This document shows, piece after piece, positions 27,142-35,689 of a stretch of DNA of 64,000 nucleotides; positions within the stretch are counted from its first letter, which is position 1; each line of letters opens with the position of its first letter. The notes under the pieces were generated by a model. The model saw nothing but the letters and a program-made list of their open reading frames with translations, was not told where the DNA came from and made no database searches. Source of the stretch: Sphingomonas soli NBRC 100801 (GTDB lineage Bacteria > Pseudomonadota > Alphaproteobacteria > Sphingomonadales > Sphingomonadaceae); NCBI RefSeq assembly GCF_001591025.1, contig NZ_BCTZ01000009.1:186001-250000 (forward strand), in the 5' to 3' direction. The translations under genes were made by a program, and so were the position numbers.

Positions 27142-28089
27142 ATGGCAGCGCCCCACGATCACAAGCACGAGCACGCAGGACACCAGCATGCGGGGCACCA
27201 TCACGCTCCCGCCGACTTCGGCCGCGCCTTCGCGATCGGGACCGTGCTCAACCTCGCCTTTGTCTGCGTGGAAGCGGCGGCGGGCGTCTGGACCAACTCG
27301 GTCGCCTTGCTCGCCGATGCCGGGCACAACCTATCGGACGTACTCGGGCTGCTGATCGCATGGGGCGGCGCGGAACTGGCCAAGCGCCCTGCCTCGGCGC
27401 GCTTCACCTATGGCCTGCGCGGCTCATCGATCCTGGCGGCGCTGACCAACGCCGTTTTGCTGTTCGTCGCGGTGGGCGCGATCCTGCTGGAGACGGTGCA
27501 GCGCTTCTCGGAGCCGGCGAATGTGCCCGGCGCGACGGTCATGCTGGTCGCGGGCGTGGGCATCGTCGTCAATATGGGCACCGCAATGCTCTTCGCCAGC
27601 GGGCGCAAGAGCGACATCAACATCCGCGGCGCCTATCTCCACATGGCGGCGGACGCGGCGGTGTCGCTCGGCGTGGTGATCGGCGGCGCGCTGATCCTGT
27701 TCACCGGGGCGGCGTGGATCGACCCGGTCATCAGCCTGCTCATCGTGGGCGTGATCCTGTGGAGCAGCTGGGGGCTGTTCACCGAATCGCTCACCATGGT
27801 GCTCCAGGCCGTACCCTCGGGCATCGACGCCGGCGCGGTTGAGCGGACGCTCGCCGAACTGCCCGGCGTCACCCGCGTCCACGATCTTCACATCTGGCCG
27901 ATGAGCACCACCGAAGCGGCGCTCACCGCGCATCTCGTCATGCCCGGCGGGCATCCGGGCGACGCATTCCTGATCGATCTTCAGCACCGGCTGGAGCACG
28001 ATCATCGCATCCACCACATCACGATACAGATCGAGCTGGGCGACGGCGCGGAGTGCCGCTTGCATGGAAAGGCGCACGCGCATGGCTGA
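27142..28089 (+). CDS. Cation diffusion facilitator family metal exporter (ZitB/CzcD-like)
   Basis: A 315-residue inner-membrane Zn2+/divalent-cation:H+ antiporter. The N-terminus is His-rich (HDHKHEHAGHQHAGHHH, residues 5-21) and likely binds zinc. Transport-site motifs are LLADAGHNLSD in helix 2 and HMAADAAVS in helix 5. The C-terminal cytoplasmic domain includes VHDLHIWPMSTTEAALTAHLV. It ends in another His cluster. Selectivity among Zn, Co, Cd or Ni is not decidable. The stop lies 8 bp inside the next gene, so the two are translationally coupled. Confidence 0.94.
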   Translation: MAAPHDHKHEHAGHQHAGHHHAPADFGRAFAIGTVLNLAFVCVEAAAGVWTNSVALLADAGHNLSDVLGLLIAWGGAELAKRPASARFTYGLRGSSILAALTNAVLLFVAVGAILLETVQRFSEPANVPGATVMLVAGVGIVVNMGTAMLFASGRKSDINIRGAYLHMAADAAVSLGVVIGGALILFTGAAWIDPVISLLIVGVILWSSWGLFTESLTMVLQAVPSGIDAGAVERTLAELPGVTRVHDLHIWPMSTTEAALTAHLVMPGGHPGDAFLIDLQHRLEHDHRIHHITIQIELGDGAECRLHGKAHAHG

Positions 28090-28750
28090 TGCGCCGATCG
28101 CCCCCGCCCCCGCGCCGATCCGGCTGGTGATCTTCGACTTCGACGGCACGCTTTCCGACAGCGGCGACTGGTTCATATCGATGATCGATCACCTCGCGGG
28201 GATCTTCCACTTCCGCAAGGTGAAGGGCGACGAGATCGAGATGCTGCGGCACCGCAGCTCGCGCGAGGTGATCCAGTATCTCGGCATCTCGCGCTGGAAG
28301 CTGCCGTTCATCGCCTGGTATGTCCGCCGTCTGGTCGGCCGCAATGTCGGCCAGATCGAGCTGTTCCCGGGCACCCCGGACCTGCTCCAGCAGATCAACG
28401 CCATCGGCGTGCAGATCGCGTTGGTGACCTCGAATTCGGAGGATAATGCCCGGCGCATCCTGGGGCCGGAGAATGCGGCGCTGATCTCCTTCTACGCCTG
28501 CGGATCGTCGCTGTTCGGCAAGGCACCCAAGTTTCGCCGCGTGCTCAAGCGACTGGGCGTGCCAGCGGCAGAGACGCTCGCGATCGGCGACGAGACCCGC
28601 GACGTGGATTCCGCGCGCGAGGTGGGCATGCGCGCCGGATCGGTTCTGTGGGGCTATGCCCGCGAACAGGCTCTGGCGGCGACACGGCCCGACGCCATGT
28701 TTCGCGCGCCGCAGGACATATTGGATTACGTCGGCGCGCACCGCGATTGA
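28082..28750 (+). CDS. HAD-superfamily hydrolase (phosphoglycolate-phosphatase-like)
   Basis: A 222-residue HAD phosphatase. Motif I is VIFDFDGTLSDSG (the nucleophile Asp is the first D of DFD), motif II is ALVTSNSEDN, motif III a Lys in FGKAPKFRRVLK and motif IV IGDETRDVDSAR. The cap is helical, as in Gph-type enzymes. Substrate unknown. ATG at 28082 overlaps the exporter's last 8 bases; an earlier in-frame ATG (28064) is possible. Confidence 0.88.
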   Translation: MADAPIAPAPAPIRLVIFDFDGTLSDSGDWFISMIDHLAGIFHFRKVKGDEIEMLRHRSSREVIQYLGISRWKLPFIAWYVRRLVGRNVGQIELFPGTPDLLQQINAIGVQIALVTSNSEDNARRILGPENAALISFYACGSSLFGKAPKFRRVLKRLGVPAAETLAIGDETRDVDSAREVGMRAGSVLWGYAREQALAATRPDAMFRAPQDILDYVGAHRD

Positions 28751-28755
28751 CGCGC

Positions 28756-28781
28756 GAAAGGTGACACTAAGGTGACACCAA
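28756..28781. repeat. 11-bp tandem repeats AAGGTGACAC
   Basis: Two full copies 11 bp apart (one helical turn) and a partial third beginning AAGG at 28778. They sit directly after the HAD gene stop. Confidence 0.7.
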
Positions 28782-28969
28782 GGAGCGCGTTTTGCGGAGC
28801 CCGTCACGAAATAAAGTTACGCAGGTAGGAAATTTCCGTGCGCGAATGGTGCCCGACGTTTCAAAGAGCGGCAGCGCTGAACGCTGCGGCCTGAGACACA
28901 AGCAAGCGAAATCCTACATTGCAAGCTTGATGAGGGCTGGCCCGCGCGCTCCTGGGTATGGAGGAAGCA

Positions 28970-29001
28970 AGCGGGACCCCGGCGCGAGGCCGGGATGACG
29001 G
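28970..29001. repeat. Half-type REP-like repeat upstream of tgt
   Basis: Starts AGCGGGACCCCGG and ends CCGGGATGACGG, with a CCCCGG/CCGGG pairing. It shares its ends with the units at 30379-30957. Confidence 0.75.
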
Positions 29002-29108
29002 AGTCTGGGCGGTGGCCCGCTAACGGAGATGGCGGGCGATGCCGGCGGCTGGTGGCCGGGGGAGGAATCGGTTGGATTCCGCGGCCTGACGCGGCAAGGC
29101 ACCGTGCC

Positions 29109-30257
29109 ATGACGACAACCGCTCCCCGTTTCCAGTTCACCATCTCCGCAACCGACGGAAAGGCGCGCATCGGCACCATTGCGATGCAGCGCGGCGAGAT
29201 CCGCACGCCCGCCTTTATGCCGGTCGGCACCGCAGCCACGGTGAAGGCCGTGAAGCCGCAGGACGTGCGCGCCAGCGGCGCGGATATCCTGCTGGGCAAC
29301 ACCTATCACCTGATGCTGCGGCCGGGCGCGGAGCGGGTCGCGCGGCTGGGCGGGCTGCACGATTTCATGGGCTGGGACCGACCCATCCTGACCGATAGCG
29401 GCGGATATCAGGTGATGAGCCTGTCGGACCTGACCAAGCGGAGCGAAGAGGGCATCGTCTTCAAATCGCACCTCGACGGCACGCGCCACATGCTGAGCCC
29501 AGAGCGATCGATGGAGATCCAGCGGCTGCTGGGCTCGAACATCGTCATGGCGTTCGACGAGCTGGTGCCGACCACCTCAACCAAGGAAGTGCAGGCGGCG
29601 GCGATGGAGCGATCGATGCGCTGGGCGAAGCGCAGCCGCGCGGGGTTCGATGCGGGCGGAACGCATGCGGAGAACAATGCGATCTTCGGCATCCAGCAAG
29701 GCGCGCTCGACGAAAAGCTTCGCAAATGGAGCGCCGACGTGCTGCTCGATATCGGCTTTGACGGCTATGCGGTGGGCGGCCTCGCGGTGGGCGAAGGGCA
29801 GGAAGCGATGTTCGGCGTGCTCGATTATGCGCCGGGCCAGCTCGATCCGGCAAAGCCGCGCTATCTGATGGGCGTGGGCAAGCCCGACGACATTGTCGGC
29901 GCGGTGGAGCGCGGCATCGACATGTTCGATTGCGTGCTGCCGACGCGGAGCGGCCGCACGGGCCAGGCGTTCACGCGAACCGGGCCGATCAACATCCGCA
30001 ATGCCAAATTCGCGGAGGATCAGGGGCCGCTCGATCCCGAATGCCCCTGCCCGAGCTGCACCGGCTTTAGCCGGGCCTATATCCACCACCTCGTGCGCGC
30101 GGGGGAGATATTGGGCGCGATGCTGATGACCGAGCATAATCTGTATTTCTATCAGCATCTGATGAGCGACCTGCGCGCGGCGATCGCGGCGGGGCGGCTG
30201 AGCGAGTTCGCGAATGGATTCCGGGCGCGCTACGCGAGGGCGAAGGGGCAGGATTGA
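29109..30257 (+). CDS. tgt: tRNA-guanine(34) transglycosylase
   Basis: A 382-residue enzyme that exchanges G34 for preQ1 in tRNAs with GUN anticodons. Visible are [16 protein letters not shown], the catalytic Asp region [12 protein letters not shown], the second Asp in [17 protein letters not shown], and the zinc site CPCPSC followed by a His (C-x-C-x2-C-x25-H). The ATG at 29109 follows GGCAAGG weakly. It completes the queuosine pathway with queA, 5.8 kb away. Confidence 0.96.
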   Translation: MTTTAPRFQFTISATDGKARIGTIAMQRGEIRTPAFMPVGTAATVKAVKPQDVRASGADILLGNTYHLMLRPGAERVARLGGLHDFMGWDRPILTDSGGYQVMSLSDLTKRSEEGIVFKSHLDGTRHMLSPERSMEIQRLLGSNIVMAFDELVPTTSTKEVQAAAMERSMRWAKRSRAGFDAGGTHAENNAIFGIQQGALDEKLRKWSADVLLDIGFDGYAVGGLAVGEGQEAMFGVLDYAPGQLDPAKPRYLMGVGKPDDIVGAVERGIDMFDCVLPTRSGRTGQAFTRTGPINIRNAKFAEDQGPLDPECPCPSCTGFSRAYIHHLVRAGEILGAMLMTEHNLYFYQHLMSDLRAAIAAGRLSEFANGFRARYARAKGQD

Positions 30258-30378
30258 TCCGTCACCCTTTGGCGTCATCGCCGCGCGAGCGGAGACCCAG
30301 GGGGTTATGAGCGGTGCGCGATGACCGGCATCGGGTCTAACCGATAGTTCCGGGAAGCCTTGCGGTATGCAGGGGAGA

Positions 30379-30662
30379 AGCGGGACCCCGGGTCAAGCCC
30401 GGGGTGACGAAGCTTGGCTGGTGTTCGCTCCCCGTCCTATTAGCGTCATCCCCGCGCAAGCGAGGTTCCAGGGTTACGGGCGGCGCGCTTTGGGCTCCGG
30501 GTCCCCGCTTGCGCGGGGATGACGGAGATGGAGGGAGTGAAGTCGGTGGCTGGCTGCCAGTGCATCTTGACGCTCTTACTCTTGTCACCCCGGGCTTGAC
30601 CCGGGGTCCCGCTATTTTGCAGGTGACGCGCCAGCCGGAGAACCCTTAAGTTGCGAAGAAGA
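30379..30662. repeat. Composite repeat unit A (284 bp)
   Basis: Bounded by a perfect 30-bp inverted repeat: 30379-30408 (begins AGCGGGACCCC) and 30584-30613 (ends GGGGTCCCGCT). Inside is a second inverted repeat, 30444-30524. After the right arm, about 49 bp of shared sequence (TATTTTGCAGGTGACGCG...) runs to the start of unit B. Unit A and unit B are direct copies. Confidence 0.9.
30444..30524. repeat. REP-like type 1 inverted repeat nested in unit A
   Basis: Arms CGTCATCCCCGCGCAAGCG and CGCTTGCGCGGGGATGACG are perfect 19-bp inverted copies. The spacer is variable. Same family as 18086-18167 and 63749-63830. Confidence 0.9.
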
Positions 30663-30910
30663 AGCGGGACCCCGGGGCAAGCCCGGGGTGACAAAGCTTG
30701 GCTGGTGTTCGCCCCCCAGGGTTACGGGCGGCGCGCTTTGGGCTCTGGGTCCCCGCTTGCGCGGGGACGACGGAGAGGAAGGGAGTGAAGTCGGTGGCTG
30801 GCGGCCAGTGCATATTGACGCTCTTCCTTTTGTCACCCCGGGCTTGACCCGGGGTCCCGCTATTTTGCAGGTGACGCGCCAGCCGGAGAACCCTCAAGTT
30901 GCGAAGAAGA
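30663..30910. repeat. Composite repeat unit B (248 bp), with internal deletion
   Basis: A direct copy of unit A with a few substitutions. It has the same outer inverted repeats (30663-30692 and 30832-30861). It lacks about 36-40 bp that in unit A contains the left arm of the nested type 1 element, leaving only its right arm near 30749-30772. Confidence 0.9.
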
Positions 30911-30957
30911 AGCGGGACCCCCGGGTCAAGTCCGGGGTGACGACGTGTGGGTGTTCG
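30911..30957. repeat. Partial third copy of the unit's left end
   Basis: Begins AGCGGGACCCCCGGGTCAAG and includes GGGGTGACGA then GTGTTCG, matching the first part of units A and B before diverging into AT-rich sequence. Confidence 0.8.
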
Positions 30958-31096
30958 ATAAAAATTACCTTAACCATCAAGTGTTTCGACGCGGGACGCC
31001 GCCAAATCAGCAGGCGAAAGCGTTAGGATATTGCCCTATATTCCGCGCTCGGCCGCGTGGGGTTTTTTGGCTTTGTTCTGGCGTCGTTTCACCAAG

Positions 31097-32062
31097 ATGC
31101 AGGTTCGGGGGATCGCGGCGGCGGCGTTCGTGTCGCTGATCGGCGCCGGATTCTCCGCGCAGGCGATCGGCCCCGGCGCGACGAAGCCCGCCGTGAAAGT
31201 CCCGGTGACGGGCTATGAAGCCGAGGATCATTTCCCCGGCGCGGCTTATTATACGGCGATCGACGACGATCGGGCCGCCGCAGCAGCAGGGACCACGGGC
31301 ACGATCGAGCTGCCCGACATGCCGGTTCCGCAAGGCGCGGTGTTCGACGAGACGATCCAGCCCGCAACGCCCTTCAAGCTCGCCGGTTCGCCGAACGACA
31401 AGGCGCGGGCGCTGCAATGCCTGACCACCGCCATTTATTACGAAGCCGCACGCGAGCCCGATGACGGCCAGCGCGCGGTGGCGCAGGTGGTGCTCAATCG
31501 CGTTCGCCACCCGGCCTTCCCCTCCACCGTGTGCGGCGTGGTGTTTCAAGGTTCGGAAAAGAGCGGCTGCCAGTTCAGCTTTGCGTGCGATGGCGCGATG
31601 ACGCGCGGAGGCCAGCCCGCGCGCGAATATTGGGTGCGCGCCGCGCGCGTGGCCGCCGATGCGCTGGGCGGCAGCGTCTTCGCGCCGGTGGGCATGGCGA
31701 CGCATTACCATACCTATGCCGTGACGCCCTCGTGGAACCGCAGCCTGGTGATGACCGGGGTGTTCGGCGCGCACTTTTTCCACCGCTGGAAAGGCTATTG
31801 GGGCACGTCCGGCGCGTTTCGATCGGCGTATCGCGGGGGCGAACCGGTGCCCGGCCCGCATCCGAGCGCCGTCGCCGCAGCCCCCGCACCCATTGCGACG
31901 CCGGTGGCGGGACGCGCGCCTGTGCCGGTGCCCACGCCGATCCAGGTGCAGCCGGCCTATGCGCAGAGCGGAGCGCCGATCGCGGCGAAGGTGGCGAGCG
32001 AGGACGATTCGAGCTCGCAGATCCTCGACAAGTGGAAGGACAGCGGCAAGCCGCTGCGCTAG
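31097..32062 (+). CDS. Cell wall hydrolase, SleB-type (Hydrolase_2)
   Basis: A 321-residue exported peptidoglycan hydrolase. A signal peptide (MQVRGIAAAAFVSLIGAGFS, AQA) precedes a linker. The Hydrolase_2/SleB domain contains ALQCLTTAIYYEAAREPDDG (Glu of YYEAA is the likely catalytic acid), AVAQVVLNRVRHPAFP and CQFSFACDG. The C-terminus is a Pro/Ala-rich low-complexity tail ending LDKWKDSGKPLR. The start is uncertain: the frame is open upstream to a TTG at 31031, which would add 22 residues, but 31097 gives a clean signal peptide. It probably remodels peptidoglycan in the periplasm. Confidence 0.88.
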   Translation: MQVRGIAAAAFVSLIGAGFSAQAIGPGATKPAVKVPVTGYEAEDHFPGAAYYTAIDDDRAAAAAGTTGTIELPDMPVPQGAVFDETIQPATPFKLAGSPNDKARALQCLTTAIYYEAAREPDDGQRAVAQVVLNRVRHPAFPSTVCGVVFQGSEKSGCQFSFACDGAMTRGGQPAREYWVRAARVAADALGGSVFAPVGMATHYHTYAVTPSWNRSLVMTGVFGAHFFHRWKGYWGTSGAFRSAYRGGEPVPGPHPSAVAAAPAPIATPVAGRAPVPVPTPIQVQPAYAQSGAPIAAKVASEDDSSSQILDKWKDSGKPLR

Positions 32063-32072
32063 GGTCTGCGCC

Positions 32073-32444
32073 ATGCGCACCCTCATGCTCCTTGCCCTGC
32101 TCGCCCCGATCCCGGCGGCGGCGCAGGATTTCAACTGCCGCAACCTGGAGGCCGAGATCGCATGTGACGCTGGCAAATGCACAGTCACCGGCGATCAGGG
32201 CTTTACTCCGATGGGCCTGACGCGGCGGGGCAACATGCTCTCGATCTGCGCCTATTCGGGCTGTTCGGAAGGACGGGTGCTGGTCAGCCGCTCACGAGGC
32301 GGGATCGCGATGCTCTATGCCGAGGTGCGGCGAACCACCGGGCCGGGCGGCGAGCGCGAGCCGCTGGCGGTGCTGTATGATCGCACCGAGCGGACGGCGC
32401 AGATGCGCTGGCGCGGATTTTCCAACGCGATGAGCTGTGGCTGA
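32073..32444 (+). CDS. Small secreted cysteine-containing protein
   Basis: A 123-residue protein with a signal peptide (MRTLMLLALLAPIPAAAQ) and a mature part with several Cys (FNCRNLEAEIACDAGKCTVT, CAYSGCSEG, NAMSCG) that could form disulfides. Beta-rich by appearance, no recognised domain. It follows the cell wall hydrolase by 10 bp and is probably cotranscribed. Confidence 0.75.
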   Translation: MRTLMLLALLAPIPAAAQDFNCRNLEAEIACDAGKCTVTGDQGFTPMGLTRRGNMLSICAYSGCSEGRVLVSRSRGGIAMLYAEVRRTTGPGGEREPLAVLYDRTERTAQMRWRGFSNAMSCG

Positions 32445-32451
32445 CAAGCAA

Positions 32452-32479
32452 ACGGGCCCCGCCTTTCGGCGGAGCCCGT
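32452..32479. terminator. Hairpin between convergent genes
   Basis: ACGGGC-CCGCC / GGCGG-GCCCGT stem with one mismatch and a TTTC loop, followed by CTTCG. Probably terminates the genes from both sides. Confidence 0.7.
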
Positions 32480-32504
32480 CTTCGCCCCCGCTGGGGAGCT
32501 TGCC

Positions 32505-32888
32505 TTAGCGGCGGTGACCCGGGCCGCGATGATCGCGATCATTCTTCGCGATCCGGATGCTGCGCTCCAGACGATCGAAGCGGCGGTCGAGGTCGATACG
32601 CTCAGCCTGGGTCAGGCCGGGACGCGAGCGGCGATACTGGGCCTCGAGACGCTCGATCTGGCGGAACTCGGCCCGCAGGCGGGCTGCTTCGCGGCGATCG
32701 ATCGCACCCGAACGGATGCCCTGGTTGATCTTCGCCTCGATCCGGTTCTGGCGGGCGTTGATGTTCTGCCAGGTGCCGCCGCGCTGCATGTCATAGCCGG
32801 GCTGCGAAGCCGGAGCGGCAATCGCCGTGGCGGGGATGGCTGCGGCCGCAATGCCGATACCTGCGATCATCATCGTGAACTTCTTCAT
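32505..32888 (-). CDS. Small exported basic helical protein
   Basis: A 127-residue protein with a Sec signal (MKKFTMMIAGIGIAAAAIPA, ending AIAAP) and a helical, Arg/Glu/Gln-rich mature part (NRIEAKINQGIRSGAIDRREAARL, RAEFRQIERLEAQYRRS) resembling short periplasmic coiled-coil proteins. The His/Arg tail (DHRGPGHRR) may bind metal. Function unknown. The ribosome site AGAGGAG is good. The gene lies 152 bp downstream of recN and likely has its own promoter. Confidence 0.78.
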   Translation of the reverse strand: MKKFTMMIAGIGIAAAAIPATAIAAPASQPGYDMQRGGTWQNINARQNRIEAKINQGIRSGAIDRREAARLRAEFRQIERLEAQYRRSRPGLTQAERIDLDRRFDRLERSIRIAKNDRDHRGPGHRR

Positions 32889-32915
32889 GGTACTCTACTC
32901 CTCTTTCAAAGCCTG

Positions 32916-32940
32916 GGCCGTTGATTGGGGGGTAACGGCC
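32916..32940 (-). terminator. Hairpin in the recN downstream region
   Basis: GGCCGTT (32916-32922) / AACGGCC (32934-32940), 7-bp stem with an 11-nt loop, in the 5' leader of the small exported gene on the minus strand. It could terminate recN or be a leader structure. Confidence 0.35.
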
Positions 32941-33040
32941 TGTGAGGAGATATATGTCCCCCGCCTGTCGCCAGGATGTACCGGCTGCGTATCTTTTTTG
33001 TCACCGTTTGTCGCAAAACCGGCGGGTTCGTTCAGAATGG

Positions 33041-34705
33041 TTAAGCGGGCTCGATCAGCCGCTCCGCCTGGGCGCGGGCTTCGTCGGTGATCTCCGCGCC
33101 GGAGAGCATGCGGGCGATCTCCTCGCGCCGCTGATCGGAGTCGAGCGGGGTTACGCCGGTGCGGGTGACGACGCCGTCGTGCGACTTGGCGATCAGCAGG
33201 TGGCGGGCACCGCGCGCCGCGACCTGGGGGCTGTGCGTCACCACCAGCACCTGCGCGCCGCCCGCCAGCCGCGCCAGCCGCTCGCCGATCGCGCTCGCCA
33301 CCGCGCCGCCCACGCCGCGGTCGATCTCGTCGAAGATCAGCGTGCGCGCCCCGCCCTCTTCGGCAAGCGCCACCTTCATCGCGAGGATGAAGCGCGACAA
33401 TTCGCCGCCCGAGGCGATCTTGATCAGCGGCGCGAAGGGTGCGCCGGGATTGGTCGAGACGAGGAATTCGACGCGGTCCATGCCTGATGGCGACCATTGC
33501 GATTCGTCGAGCGGCTCGACCTGGGTGCGGAAGCGGGCGGCATCGAGCTTGAGCGGCCTGAGTTCGCCTTCGACGGCAAGATCGAGCCGGGAAGCGGCTT
33601 CGCTGCGTGCCTCCGAGAGGGCCCGCGCGGCTTCGCGATAGGCGCGGTGGGTTTCCTCCGCCGCCAGCGCGAGCGCCGCAATCCCCGCGCCCCCGCCTTC
33701 GATGCGATCCAGCCGGGCGGAAAGCTCGTCATGCAGCGCGGCGAGATCGTCCGGCTGGACGCGATGCTTGCGCGCGACCCCGCGCAATTCGAACAGGCGC
33801 GTCTCGTCCGCCTCCAGCGCACCGGGATCGAACGCCAGCGCTTCGGCGGCGGCATCGACCTTTTCCTGCGCCTCGGCAGCCTGGGCGATTGCGCCGTCGA
33901 GCGCCGCCAGCGCCTCGCCGAGCAGGGCATGATCCTGGCCGATGCGATCGAGGATGCGCGCGGCCTGACGCAACCGGGTGAGCCCGCCATCCGACCCCTC
34001 CAGCAGGCCGGCGATCGACTGGAGCTCGCCCGCAATCTTTTCGCCGCGCTGCATCGCCGCGCGGCGGCCGGCCAGGATTTCCTCCTCGCCCGGCTCCGGC
34101 GCCAGCGCGCGCAGTTCGGCAACGGCATGCTCCAGCCATTCGCGATCGCGCTCGGCGGCGTCCTGCTCGCCCTGCGCCTGCGCCAGCGCCGCTTCTGCAT
34201 CGCGCCACGCCTTGTGCGCAGCGGCTACCGGCGCGGCATCGAGCCGGCCGAAGGCATCGAGCAGCGCCCGGTGCCCGCGCGGATTGAGCAGGCCGCGATC
34301 GTCATGCTGGCCGTGAATCTCCACCAGATGCGGCGCCAGTTCGCGCAGCAGCCCCGCAGAGGCGGGCTGATCGTTGAGAAAGGCGCGGCTGCCGCCATCG
34401 GACTTGACGATGCGGCGGACGATCAGCGGCTCGCCGGGTTCAAGCTCCAGCCCGTTTTCGGCAAAGACCTGGGCGACCGCGCCACCGGCGGGCGGCGTAT
34501 CGAAGGTGGCGGTGACCACCGCCTGCGCCGCGCCCTGACGGACCAGCCCCGTCTCGCCGCGCGCGCCCAGCGCCAGCCCCAGCGCATCGAGCAGGATCGA
34601 CTTGCCCGCACCGGTTTCGCCGGTGAGCACGCCGAGTCCTTCGCCGAACTCCAGGTCCAGCGCCTCGATCAGCACAACATCGCGAATGGAAAGCGCCGTC
34701 AGCAT
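33041..34705 (-). CDS. recN: DNA repair protein RecN
   Basis: A 554-residue SMC-like ATPase for double-strand-break repair. The N-terminal ABC half has Walker A GETGAGKS (29-36) and the Q-loop region VEIHGQHDDRGLL. A long coiled coil spans about 160-370. The C-terminal half has the signature ASGGELSRFILAMK and Walker B LIFDEIDRGVGG, then VTHSPQVAA. It probably holds broken ends together with RecA. It lies 59 bp downstream of bamD on the same strand. Confidence 0.95.
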   Translation of the reverse strand: MLTALSIRDVVLIEALDLEFGEGLGVLTGETGAGKSILLDALGLALGARGETGLVRQGAAQAVVTATFDTPPAGGAVAQVFAENGLELEPGEPLIVRRIVKSDGGSRAFLNDQPASAGLLRELAPHLVEIHGQHDDRGLLNPRGHRALLDAFGRLDAAPVAAAHKAWRDAEAALAQAQGEQDAAERDREWLEHAVAELRALAPEPGEEEILAGRRAAMQRGEKIAGELQSIAGLLEGSDGGLTRLRQAARILDRIGQDHALLGEALAALDGAIAQAAEAQEKVDAAAEALAFDPGALEADETRLFELRGVARKHRVQPDDLAALHDELSARLDRIEGGGAGIAALALAAEETHRAYREAARALSEARSEAASRLDLAVEGELRPLKLDAARFRTQVEPLDESQWSPSGMDRVEFLVSTNPGAPFAPLIKIASGGELSRFILAMKVALAEEGGARTLIFDEIDRGVGGAVASAIGERLARLAGGAQVLVVTHSPQVAARGARHLLIAKSHDGVVTRTGVTPLDSDQRREEIARMLSGAEITDEARAQAERLIEPA

Positions 34706-34764
34706 GCGGCTTTCCTATGACAGGAACACATAAAGAACAAAAGTGGCGGAAACCACTTTGCGGA

Positions 34765-35568
34765 TCAGCTTGCGGGAGCGGTTGCCTTGGCCAGCTTGTC
34801 CTGATTGGACTGCATCAGCTTATAGGCGCGGTCATACCAGTCGGTGCCGGGATAATTGGCACCGAGCACCGCGGCGGACTTCTGCGCTTCCGCAGGCACG
34901 CCGAGCGCCAGATAGACTTCGGTCAGCCGCAGCAGCGCCTCCGGCACGTGCGTCGTGGTCTCGTAATTGTCGACCACCGCGCGGAAGCGCAGCGACGCCG
35001 CAAGCCACTGGCCGCGCCCTTCATAGAAGCGGCCGATCTCCATTTCCTTGCCGGCCAGGTGATCCCGGACCAGATCCATCTTGAGCCGCGCATCGGATGC
35101 GTAGCGCGAGTTCGGGTAGCGGCGCGTGAGCTCGCCCAGCGAATCGAGCGCCTGCTGCGTGATCTTCTGATCGCGCGTCACGTCGCTGATCTGCTCGTAA
35201 TAGCTGATGGCGATCAGATAATAGGCATAGGCCGCGTCGCGATTGCCCGGATGCACCGCGAGGAAGCGCTGTGCCGAGGAGATGGCATCGGTATAATCCC
35301 CGCTCAGATAATAGCTGAACGCGCCCATCAGCTGCGCGCGGCGCGCCCAGATCGAATAGGGATGCTGGCGCTCGACTTCGTCGAACAATGCCGCCGCCTG
35401 CTTGTACTGGCGCTGGTCCAGCCGCTGCTTGGCCGCGCTGTAGAGCGTGCCCACGTCGCGCGCCACATAGGGCAGATCGGACTTGGCCTTCTTGGCGCAC
35501 CCGGCCACCGAGAAAGCGAGCACGGGAACGATGGCGAGCGCCAGGGCGCGGCGGAATGGTGTACGCAT
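34765..35568 (-). CDS. bamD: Outer membrane assembly lipoprotein BamD
   Basis: A 267-residue lipoprotein. The lipobox AFSVAGC puts the lipidated Cys at residue 24. The mature part consists of TPR-like helix pairs (LYSAAKQRLDQRQYKQAAALF, YYEQISDVTRDQKITQQALD) as in BamD, the essential partner of BamA in outer-membrane beta-barrel insertion. Followed by recN, a common order in alphaproteobacteria. The frame open to 35988 is an antisense shadow of the phosphomannose isomerase. Confidence 0.95.
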   Translation of the reverse strand: MRTPFRRALALAIVPVLAFSVAGCAKKAKSDLPYVARDVGTLYSAAKQRLDQRQYKQAAALFDEVERQHPYSIWARRAQLMGAFSYYLSGDYTDAISSAQRFLAVHPGNRDAAYAYYLIAISYYEQISDVTRDQKITQQALDSLGELTRRYPNSRYASDARLKMDLVRDHLAGKEMEIGRFYEGRGQWLAASLRFRAVVDNYETTTHVPEALLRLTEVYLALGVPAEAQKSAAVLGANYPGTDWYDRAYKLMQSNQDKLAKATAPAS

Positions 35569-35689
35569 GAACCCGGTCTTAGCGCTTTCGCATGGCTTCA
35601 AACAATCCTTTTCGCGGCGGGATTGGGGCGGGAGCGCTTGGCAGCTATACGCGTTGACATCGAACCCCGGGATCCATGAGGGACTTTGA

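Larger units (their letters stand above)
28751..29108. other. Intergenic 358 bp with 11-bp repeats and a REP-like hairpin
   Basis: No gene. Just after the HAD stop AAGGTGACAC occurs at 28756-28765 and again at 28767-28776 (11-bp period), with a third partial copy. 28970-29001 is a short repeat with the AGCGGGACCCC and GGGATGACGG ends seen elsewhere. A leader for tgt probably occupies the rest. Confidence 0.6.
30258..31096. other. Repeat-rich intergenic region
   Basis: 839 bp with no supported gene. It starts with a decayed GTCATC half-element at about 30273-30302, then the direct units at 30379-30662 and 30663-30910 and a partial third. From about 30960 it becomes AT-richer and leads into the cell wall hydrolase. 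ORFs reading phrases like SSPRKRGSRVTGG here are typical false translations of such repeats. Confidence 0.8.

Noticed and set aside
30379..30957. CRISPR array
   Set aside because: Direct copies are 250-280 bp long with only two full units; there are no short regularly spaced repeats and no cas genes.
30258..30960. Small ORFs (SSPRKRGSRVTGG, HPGLTRGP and similar) in the repeat array
   Set aside because: They are translations of the repeats in several frames and do not resemble independent proteins.
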